22,074 nt of DNA from Ustulina deusta (Eukaryota; Ascomycota; Sordariomycetes; Xylariales; Xylariaceae). The stretch is from positions 1-22,074 of the forward strand of contig JAJNNX010000114.1 in assembly GCA_023159155.1 (NCBI GenBank), in the 5' to 3' direction. Below are positions 10,201-17,746 of this stretch, one piece after another. Under the pieces are notes generated by a model that saw only the letters and a list, made by a program, of their open reading frames with translations, was not told where the DNA came from and ran no database searches. The number at the start of each line of letters is the position of its first letter. The first letter of the stretch is position 1. Made by a program: the position numbers and the translations under genes.

Positions 10201-11126
10201 TAGGTATACCGAACATATAAATATTAAATAACACAGGACTATTTATTTCTAAATTTATAGCAATAATTAATAGTCTTACAAGCACTAAGCACCGCTTTAG
10301 CATCGCTTATTATTTTTAGACCTAAAAAACAATAAAATTAACTAATTAAAAACTAGATTAATAACTCTATTTTTATATTAATAAGTACTAAAACAACTAA
10401 AATATTTACTTTTTTGCTTTAGATTTTATGTATAATTCTTTATAGCATTTATTAATTAATACGTTACTACTAAAAGTAGCAATAAAAATAAATATATAAA
10501 ACTTTTTAATAATAAACCTTAGTAAAGCAGTTATAAATTCTAACACTAAACAACAAGTATTTAAATTGATCTATCAAACCTAAAACGTTTAAAAAATAGC
10601 ACACAAAGCCGCAACTTTCGCACAAAAATAATATAAGCTACAAACCAACAAAAAAAAACGTCTAATAAACTTTAAAATAAAAAACAAAGTTTTTAAAAAA
10701 AAAAAAGGTTTTATAATATAAGCACTAACTACTAGATTAGACTTATAATTAGTTAGCTTTTTCGAAATCTTAAAAAAACAAAAGTTTAACTATATTTTTA
10801 ACTTGCCTAACTTTTATATAATAAAAAACCTGTTTTATACCAACCGATTATAAAAAGCAAGCAATAACTTTCTATTTTAGCAAATTTAGTTATTGCTTCT
10901 AGCTAAAGATATTAATAGTAAAGCAGAATTTGAAGTCGAACAAATCAAATAATCAAAAATATATAAAAAAAACAAAAAACTGTAATACTAGGTTGCTTAA
11001 AAAAGCTGCAATCCTAACAACACTTAGTACGTAGCTTAGAATTTTAAAAATGCGCTAGTTAAGCTTGACTAATTTTACAAAACTTACAAAAAAGCCCCTG
11101 GACCCCCTATAAGACTATAGAAATAA
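7224..11126 (+). pseudogene. pol: Broken pol of copy B: protease, RT, RNase H, integrase, chromodomain
   Basis: The protease reads NTGA at 7352-7363 (Asp lost). RT starts near 8200; its catalytic box reads YTNN at 8778-8789 (both Asp now Asn), preceded by the K-L-x-x-x-K-A-F-Y stretch (B 8586 onward). RNase H follows: the A-P-V-L-x-F-F region near 9200 and the P-I-x-D-x-E-L-L-A-I stretch near 9345. The zinc-binding part of integrase is near 9840-9965, with His and Cys partly Tyr. The core keeps its first Asp in V-V-V-D (about 10044) but has Asn at the second. The GPY-like segment is near 10680-10860, then the chromodomain. From RT to the end all motifs lie in one frame; protease and the start of RT are in another. 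The break is a 1-base slip in an AT repeat at about 8500-8511 that A and D lack. The last codons are TAG 11118 and TAA 11124. Confidence 0.88.
10902..11108 (+). pseudogene. Chromodomain at integrase C-terminus, copy B
   Basis: Reading through stops, the region gives the chromodomain pattern: E-F-E-V-E-Q-I, then a Lys-rich turn, L-x-Y-x-V, then N-P-N-N-T-x-Y and N-F-K-N-A, ending in a Pro-rich tail (P-G-P-P). The E-x-E-V-E start is unusually intact, and two aromatic-cage positions appear as stop codons, consistent with TGG to TAG. The homologous stretch in copy E is 4432-4650. The domain places the element among chromoviruses, whose integrases are steered to H3K9-methylated chromatin (known for the group). 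Confidence 0.82.
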
Positions 11127-11272
11127 ATATATATAGCAGCAGCCAACAAATTTATAAGTAATTATAAAAATAATAATAAAGCAGTATGCTATAGAAAAGC
11201 TATACAAACTTATTATTATTAATAACTTCGAATTAAAACTATGTTTAAACTTTTAGTTTTAAAAAAAAGTAA
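11127..11272 (+). other. 3' noncoding segment and polypurine tract of copy B
   Basis: A short stretch between pol and the 3' LTR. The last 12 bases, 11261-11272, read AAAAAAAAGTAA and directly precede the LTR start TGTAATAG, as expected for the plus-strand primer. The same arrangement occurs in copy E before 4803. Confidence 0.7.
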
Positions 11273-11514
11273 TGTAATAGTTAGTATAGTCTTAGCAAAA
11301 CTTATAAAAACTCTAGACCTATAAGGCAATAAAATAGAAAATCTATATATAAACTAGCTTATACTTTTTGCAGCTATATATATAAAATCTATATCTACCC
11401 ACCTTATAAACTCTAACTTCCTTTTTTTCCTTTTTCCTTTTTTCTTTAGCTTAAAGTCTTTGTTTATAGTATTAATAAACTAGCTATAAAAGCTTTACTT
11501 AACTGAGCGTAGCA
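11273..11514 (+). repeat. 3' LTR of copy B
   Basis: A 242-bp LTR from TGTAATAG to GCGTAGCA, aligned with 5381-5618. The pyrimidine tract here is mixed C/T (about 11418-11446) instead of pure T. It carries its own TATAAA at 11405 and AGCTTAAAGT at 11448-11457. The direct flank AATAA (11515-11519) completes the target duplication. Confidence 0.92.
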
Positions 11515-11519
11515 AATAA
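11515..11519. repeat. Target site duplication, right copy, of element B
   Basis: AATAA follows the 3' LTR immediately and repeats 5376-5380. Beyond it copy C continues (AATAACCC), homologous to copy A near 1782. Confidence 0.85.
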
Positions 11520-11843
11520 CCCAAAACGTTTAATTTTTAAATTATTAATTATTAATTTTTATTATATATATTAAATATTTGCAAACTTTGCTAACTATTT
11601 TGCTTTAATAGTTATAAAGTTTCTAAGGTTTAGCTAGACAAACTATTTTTGTTTTTAATTATTACTTAATTTATTATATAAACTTATAGCTAATTATTAA
11701 AAAAGTATAAACTTTAATATTATATAAAACTAAACTTTCTATTTTAATATTATTAATTTATAATTAAGTAAATATTTTAAAAATAATTGATTTGTTTTAG
11801 CTATATATTTTAGCTCAAATAAATAAAAGCACTAACAAAAAAA
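11515..11843 (-). pseudogene. pol: Broken pol start of copy C (protease)
   Basis: The protease site on the minus strand, near 11718-11730, reads N-I-K-V where the family has D-T-G-A; every change is a C-to-T or G-to-A transition. The remaining pol continues in the fragment 5039-5380. The T7 run of the gag-pol boundary is at complement(11837..11843). Homologous to A 1795-2108. Confidence 0.68.
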
Positions 11844-13110
11844 CTTTTGTTAGTTCTATTTGTTTTATAAGTTAAATAAACTACTAAAGCTATTCTTATT
11901 ATAGATTTCTTTTGCTAGTTAAACGTCCGAGACTTTAGGCTTTTAATTAGGGCAGTTAACTAATATATCCCTTTTTTTACTATAAATAAAACAGGTCTTA
12001 TTATCTTAATAGGCTTTTTTTTTATAATTAGCGCTTGTTTTAATTATTTTAACATAAATATTTTAGAACTTCTAAGGTTTATTAAAAGTTAGTAAATAAG
12101 TTTGCTAAAAATTTAATTATTTACGTTAGACTTTTATTTAATTAAGTTTATAGGTTTAATCTATTAATAGTTTTTATAAGCTTGTTTAGTATTATATACT
12201 AATTTAATAACTTTATTAGTAAACAATTTATAAAAAATATTTAAATCTATAAAAAGTTTATATAATTTTTTTTTTAAGTTTGTATAAAAGTAGTTTTATA
12301 ATTTATGCTTTTACTATAACTCGGCAAATTCATATTTTTATTAGTTTTATATATATAAGCTTAAAATATTTTATAAGCAGTAGCTACTTAGTTAGAATTA
12401 TAATAAATTATTAATAAAGCCTGAATTATTTTAGTAATACTACTAAATAGTTTTTTAGTTAAATAAAAGCGTATTTTTATTAATTTTTTAGTACGTTTTT
12501 TTAACTAGCTTATAATATACCAAAATTAGCTATTTTTGGTTTGGAACGTAGTAATATTTTTATTTAGCTTTTCTGCTAGTTTATAAACCTAGTTATTAAA
12601 TAAGGCTTTATTTTCTATAAACTTGCTAGGATTAATTTTTTATATTCTAGCTTTTTTAGTATAAATAAAGTTTAAAATACTAAAAAATAAACTAATAAAA
12701 CAGAAAATAAATAAAGTAACAAAACTAGAAAGTTTAAAATTAGTGCTTTTAAATATGCTTTTTATTATTAAGTTACGGTTATTTTTTAAAAGTGCTAAAA
12801 TAAACATAACAAAAAATTAGCGCTTTATTTTTTTTATTTATTAAAAAAGTTTTACTAGAACTAATATAAAATTATAAGCTTATATAATTCTAATATTTTC
12901 TAATATATTTTTAGGTATATTATTTATTTTAAGTTGTTTTAGCTCTAGTTTAACTTTTGCTCTATTAAGTTTTAACTTTTTGTTTTTTTTAGATTCTTTT
13001 TTAAGTATTAGTTTGTTTAAAGCGTTTATAAAAAAGTTTAGTACAAAATTTTCCTTTTTTTTTATAAATTTTCTTTTTTAAAAATTATCTAATAATAAAA
13101 AGCTAGCTAT
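11844..13110 (-). pseudogene. gag: Broken gag of copy C
   Basis: The start position, by alignment to A 3437, is the TAT at 13108-13110 on the plus strand (ATG now ATA on the minus). The CCHC knuckle at complement(11952..11993) reads C-x2-Y-x4-D-x4-C-P; here first and last Cys survive, whereas A has lost the last. The start-to-knuckle distance is not a multiple of three and is about 62 bases shorter than in A and B, so there are internal deletions. Stops are frequent. The gag-end stops TAG and TAA seen in A and B are also present. Confidence 0.7.
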
Positions 13111-13378
13111 ATTTAAAAGCTAAAATTATTTTAATTGTTTAAGGACTAAAAGTAGAATAGGGGTATTTAAGGTTAGGTTTTTTATAAGTTATTAGCTTTT
13201 AGGTAGTATAAGGGTTAAAGGTCTTATTAGGGTTATATTAAAGTTAGGTTTATATTTTAAAATATATAATTTTGTATATTAGGTATATAAATAAAAAAAG
13301 GAGTTTATTTATATTTTGCTAAATATAGCAAAATAAAAAATATATATTTATTAAACATTTATTATTAAATAATTAGTA

Positions 13379-13388
13379 AGCTTAAAGT
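13379..13388 (-). promoter_or_regulatory. Candidate primer binding site of copy C
   Basis: On the plus strand AGCTTAAAGT, two bases before the LTR boundary at 13391, in the same position as 3708-3717 in A and 5621-5630 in B. The minus-strand reading ACTTTAAGCT differs from ACTCTAAGCT by one C-to-T change. Confidence 0.48.
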
Positions 13389-13390
13389 AG

Positions 13391-13642
13391 TGTTACGATT
13401 CGTTAAGTAAAGCTTTTATAGCTAGTTTATTAATATTATAAACAAAGATTTTAAGCTAAAAAAATAAAATAAAATAAAATAAAAAATAAAATAAAAAAAT
13501 CAAAGTTTATAAAGTAAATAGATATAGATTTTATATGTATAGCTGCAGAGTTATAGGTTGGTTTGTGCGTAGATCTTCTATTTTATTGCTATATAGGTCT
13601 AGAGTTCTTGCAGGTTTTGCTAAGACTGTACTAACTGTTATA
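13391..13642 (-). repeat. 5' LTR of copy C
   Basis: A 252-bp LTR. The plus strand starts TGTTACGA and ends CTGTTATA, RIP forms of the TGCTACGC and CCGTTACA ends. The homopurine tract of the other copies has turned into AAAAT-type repeats (about 13458-13498). Much more AT-rich than the LTR of A, consistent with C being older. Confidence 0.85.
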
Positions 13643-15642
13643 GTATTCTTGTTTTAAAAAAATACTTTATAGGTTTTTAGGTTATATTTTATTATTATTA
13701 CCAAATAACTTTTTTTGTTGCATTATATAAAATATTTATTTTTATTTATATTAGTTAGCCGGGCTTTAAAAAGACTAAAATAGGAGTTTTATATACTAGC
13801 AGTTTTATATATTTAAAAGCTTGTTTTTATTCTAGTCTTTTTATAAATAGTTTATTTTTTTTAGTAATTAATTTAAAACGGCAGCAATTTTACTAGTATA
13901 ATAAATAAACATACAAATATAATTATAAAGCCTAAAAAATAACCAAATCAATTTAATACTTTTAAAATTATTAAAATCTTAATTTAGAATTGCTTGGATT
14001 TTAGCGAAATTAATTGTAATTTTTACTTTAGCTTTGATAATTATTTTTAAATAATTAATAATAAATATATTAAAACAAAACCTTTTAATGTTTTTTTAAT
14101 ATCTAGCTTAATATAAACAATAGATTATTTTTTTATAATAGATATAGTGCTATTTTTTAGTTTTAAAATAAATCAAAATATTATCTATATAAGTACTTGC
14201 AAATTTATTTAAAATTTTTTAAATTTGTATGTTAATAAAAGCTTACTACTAAGCAGGTCTCATTTTTAAACTAAATAATAAAACCTTTTATTAAAATATT
14301 TTTTATAAGTTTAAAAGAAAGTAAAATAGCATAATTTTATAGTTAATAGTAATTAATAAAAAGCTTTAATAATATTTTGTTTTATAAAACAGGTAATATT
14401 ACAATAATTAAATATAATATTGCTAATATTTAAAGCAGGTATAATTCTATTTTTTAAATATATATTTTTTTATTAGTAATTAATTATAAATTTATGTTTA
14501 ATTAATTTAAATTTAAGTACAAATAAAACAGAAGTAATATTTAGGTCTATATTTTATTTAATATTAATAGGGTTTAAAAGTATATTTTTTATTATTAAGT
14601 TCTAGTATTATATTAAATCTTAGTTATAATAGTAGTAAAGTTTTAGATTTTCTTTTTAAAAAGAAATTTTTTAAGTGCAATAATTAAAAAAGCAAAAAGT
14701 TTTATATTAACTTTATATATTTAAAGTTTTTTCTTTTTAGAAATAAGATTGGTGTATTATTAAAAATCTTTTATATTGCTACTTAGTTAATCTAAATCTA
14801 ATTTTTTATAAAGTATTAATTATTTTAAGGCTTTTTTAAGTAGTTTAGTATAGTTATTTTTAGTTATTATAAACTTAATTATAATAAGTTTTTTAAAAAT
14901 CTTTTTAGCTAGTTGCTTTTATTTATTTTAATAAAAATAATTTTAGAAGTTTTATATAATTTCTTTAATAGTAGTTTAGTTTTTTTTTTTTTAAAAGTTA
15001 TTATATAAACTTTTTTTATTTTAGGTTTAAAGGTCCTAGGTTTTTTTTGTGTTTTTTTAGTTTTAGTTGTTCTTAAAATAATTGTTTTTATTTTTAAAAA
15101 GTTGTTTTAATATTTAATAATATTTTTTTAACGTTTAATTGTATTAATTAGCACTTTTTTATATTTTTAGGTCTATATTTTATTATTTATAACTAAAAAG
15201 TTTAACTATAATTGTTAGTAAAAATTAAGTTAATAAAAATAAATTATTTAGTTAGATTAATTATTATTTTAGGTTTTTATTAAAATATTTTGTTTTATTA
15301 ACTATTTAATACTAATAATAATATTATAACTAAAATTAATAACTTAAAATATTTAATTTTTATTATATATATTAAATATTTATAGATTTTGCTAACTATT
15401 TTATTTTAGTAGTTATAAAATTTTTCAAGTTTAGCTAAATAATTACTTCTATTTTTAATTATTGTTTAATTTGTTATATTAACTTATTCGCTAATTATTA
15501 AAAAATTATAAGCTTTAGTATTATATAAACCTAAAGTTTTTATTTTAATACTATTAATTTATAATTAAATAAATATTCTAAAAATAATTAATTTGTTTTA
15601 GTTATATATTTTAGCTAAAATAAGTAAAAAGACTAATAAAAA
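13643..15642 (-). pseudogene. pol: Broken pol of copy D (protease and reverse transcriptase)
   Basis: On the minus strand the RT catalytic box at complement(14180..14191) reads YIDN: the first Asp is still present, unlike YTNN in A and B. The protease near 15520-15531 reads N-T-K-A. The short AT stretch where B has a frame-breaking extra base is the same length here as in A. The T run of the gag-pol boundary is interrupted by a C on the coding strand (about 15638-15644). Many in-frame stops make it non-functional. Confidence 0.75.
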
Positions 15643-15836
15643 GATTTTTATTAGTTTTACTTGTTTTTTAAATCGGATAAACTGCTAGAACTATTTTTAT
15701 TATAGGTTTTTTTACTAGTTAAATATTTAAAACTTTAAGCTTTTAATTAAAGAAGTTAATTAATATATGGTTTTTTTACTATAAATACAACAGGTTTTTA
15801 TTAATTTAATAAGCTTTTTTTTATAGTTAATACTTA
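15643..15836 (-). pseudogene. gag: Remnant of gag 3' end of copy D
   Basis: Homologous to the gag region around the CCHC knuckle in A (2109-2310). Near 15790 the minus strand still gives C-x2-Y, the first half of the knuckle; the frame is lost after it. The shared gag stops appear as TAA and TAA. The fragment ends where alignment to the other copies stops. Confidence 0.6.
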
Positions 15837-16345
15837 TAAAAGAATTCAGCCGAATAGCCAGGAAATACTATTTATTAACTAATTTAAAAAAAAAAAAAAA
15901 AAAGACTTTATAAAAACAGAGTTTTTATAGCTATATAGCTATTAATATACTATTAATACGGAGTTCTAACGTACTTTTTTAACGTATTCTGTAAAGAGTT
16001 CTGTAAGTTCTGGCGGAAGTCCGGAACTTTTATTAATTAGTAAAGCTTTTAAATCTAGCTTTACTTATAATATTATTTTTTTTTGTTTTTAGCTTAGGAG
16101 CTACAAAATAAGTAGTATATAGCGTATAGGCAGTGGCTAATAGGCGTAAAAAATGTGCTTTTTTTTAAGCAATATATGCTTTTTTTTAAGCAATATATAT
16201 ATTTTTTTAAGCAATATATACACTTGTTTAGCTAATATATTGCTAATATGTACTAACCTATTTATTGCTACTGCTTACTGCTTTTAACTAAGTTTATATA
16301 AACTTTTTTTAGCCCTTTTAACTTTTTTTTTTTTTCTTTTTTTTT
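15837..16345 (-). repeat. Probable terminal region (3' LTR) of element F
   Basis: The segment next to the D boundary is less AT-rich than its neighbours. Around 15960-16035 it keeps CpG and several AGTTC-type short repeats, as do the LTRs of A and B relative to their coding parts. It ends in a long pyrimidine tract at about 16316-16348, which on the minus strand is a purine tract in the position of a polypurine primer. No second copy is available to define the ends, and no TG...CA pair stands out. An A tract of about 17 bases lies at 15887-15903. Function as LTR is inferred. Confidence 0.4.
16156..16218. repeat. Three tandem 21-bp repeats
   Basis: Three head-to-tail units at 16156-16176, 16177-16197 and 16198-16218. 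The first two are identical (TGCTTTTTTTTAAGC followed by AATATA); the third differs near its start. They lie inside the probable terminal region of F and could be promoter or enhancer repeats of its LTR. Confidence 0.85.
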
Positions 16346-17746
16346 TTTAGTAATAATATTAATTAGTAAGTAGCCCTTTTTTTTTTATATTAAGTGCTTT
16401 TTTTTTGTTTTATTGCAAGAAGTAGTATATTTATTATATGTTTGTTTTATTATTTGTTTAATATAAAGCAGCTTATATATGTTTAGTAGCTAGCTTAGCT
16501 TTTGTTCTTTTGTTTTTTTGTTTTTTTATTGCTTATTAGCTGCAATATACTGCTTTTGCTCCAGGACAACATATAACTTTTATTTATAATATATTTAATA
16601 TTTGCGTATTTTTATGTTTAAACTAAGCAAAGTATTGCTTTTTTTTGCTTTTTATTTATTAATAAATAGTTTAGTATATTACCTTAGCTTATAAAACATT
16701 TTTGCTATTTTTATATAAATATATAAGATTGGCTATTTTTAGGCTTAGTATATGTTTGTATTTTATTAATTTATTGTTTAGGAACTAGTAAGCAATATAA
16801 ATACTATGCTAGCCCAAATAAAAACTTTAGTTATTTGTATAGTATTATAAGTTAACTGTTTACTTATTATTTTTTTGCTATTTATAGTTGCTAATTTTTT
16901 TATTTATATATAGCTAGTTTATATATTTAAAATAGTTGTTATGTTAAGCGCTTGTTTAATAGTGCTTATATTTATAACTATTAAAAACATTAATAATTAA
17001 GCGCTTTTCTTTTGCTTATAAATAGTTTAATGTTTGTTAATTTGTAATAGTAAGTATTAAAAATAAAAAACTACTAGTTTTAAAGCTAGTTGTTTAGTAA
17101 GCTGTTTTTAATCTGTACGTTAAGTATAAGTTAGTTATTAATTTTTTTTAGTGTTAAAAAAAAACTTTTTTAAATATATTAGCTATTTTTTTGTTTAGTT
17201 ATAGCTATTTGTTTACTAATAAGTACTAAATAAATAATTAAGTATATTTAGTAGTTCTTAAATATATAACTATAGCTATTAAACGTAATATAATAGTTAT
17301 TAAATATTATGTTTTAGGTATAAAATAGCTCGCTAATAGCTCTGTAATTATTAATAATTATTTAAGCATTATTAGATATATAATAAGTATTTATATACAA
17401 TATTTGTTTTTAGGCTTTAGTAGTTCGGTATTTATTAATAAGCTTGGTCTTTTTGTTTATATATCTGTTAAAAAATAGTTTAGTAGCGCTTTAAGCTTTG
17501 CTTATAAGCGGTTATATTTTGGTAGAATAAATAAAGCTAATAATAAAAATAAAGATAATATAGAGGTTTAGTAGCTTTATAGCTGCTTAGTATTAGTTTT
17601 ATAATATAGTTAAGCTAAAAATTAATATAAATGCTTTTGGTAGGTTTTTTTTTAGTTCTTTGTGCGTTTGATTTTTGTTTTTTGGCCTGTAATAACTTAT
17701 AATATTAGTAATAAAAAAAAAAAAAAATTCTTAATTATAACATAAA
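16346..17746. other. 1.4 kb of unassigned AT-rich sequence left of F pol
   Basis: This stretch lies between the pol stop of F and its probable polypurine tract, where chromoviruses normally have only a short untranslated segment. I recognise no family in it. Two overlapping readings are poor in stops: plus strand 17242-17568 (about 109 codons interrupted only by TAG at 17326 and 17476), and the minus strand over much the same stretch. Neither resembles a protein I know. It could be an extra ORF of F, part of a long LTR, or a further degraded insertion. A perfect 16-bp palindrome (AAGTTTATATAAACTT, 16290-16305) lies just outside its left edge. Confidence 0.35.

Larger units (their letters stand above)
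5381..11514 (+). mobile_element. Complete nested chromovirus, family 1, copy B (6.1 kb)
   Basis: This is the only full-length element: 5' LTR 5381-5618, candidate primer site 5621-5630, gag from 5901, pol to about 11126, polypurine tract 11261-11272, and 3' LTR 11273-11514, flanked by AATAA on both sides. The order protease, RT, RNase H, integrase, chromodomain defines a Ty3/gypsy chromovirus. It is inserted in copy C, whose two pieces align on either side with sequence that is continuous in A and D. The plus strand has almost no TG but retains CA, so RIP hit mainly the template strand (seen as G to A in the coding strand). Catalytic Asp residues are lost and a 1-base indel breaks RT, so it is dead. 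Confidence 0.93.
11515..13642 (-). mobile_element. Copy C, right fragment (5' LTR, gag, start of pol)
   Basis: Minus-strand family 1 element, continuous with the fragment 5039-5380 before B split it. It matches copy A from about 1790 to 3959. Its LTR ends at 13642, where the plus strand changes abruptly to pol sequence of copy D (homologous to A near position 21), so C is inserted in D. Parts of the gag stretch have plus strand G far above C (for example 13141-13260), so the mutation pattern is strand-biased. Gag is about 62 bases shorter than in A and B and is out of frame. Confidence 0.85.
13643..15836 (-). mobile_element. Chromovirus family 1, copy D (middle of element: end of gag to RNase H)
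   Basis: The reverse complement aligns with copy A 21-2310 and B about 7030-9330. Its left side is cut by the insertion of C at 13642/13643. Its right side stops near 15836, just upstream of the gag knuckle, where unrelated sequence of element F begins. The missing 5' gag and LTR of D may lie right of F, outside the window. As the host of C it would be the oldest family 1 copy here. Confidence 0.82.

Noticed and set aside
5381..11514. Ty1/copia classification, suggested by short LTRs and a 5-bp duplication
   Set aside because: RT and RNase H precede integrase and a chromodomain follows it, which is the Ty3/gypsy chromovirus order.
13458..13498. AAAAT-type minisatellite as a separate element
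   Set aside because: It occupies the place of the purine tract in the LTR of C and is best explained as decay of that tract.
17242..17568. A plus-strand gene in the unassigned segment
   Set aside because: Two in-frame TAG, no clear start, and an equally stop-poor reading on the other strand; no family recognised, so it is only noted as a finding.
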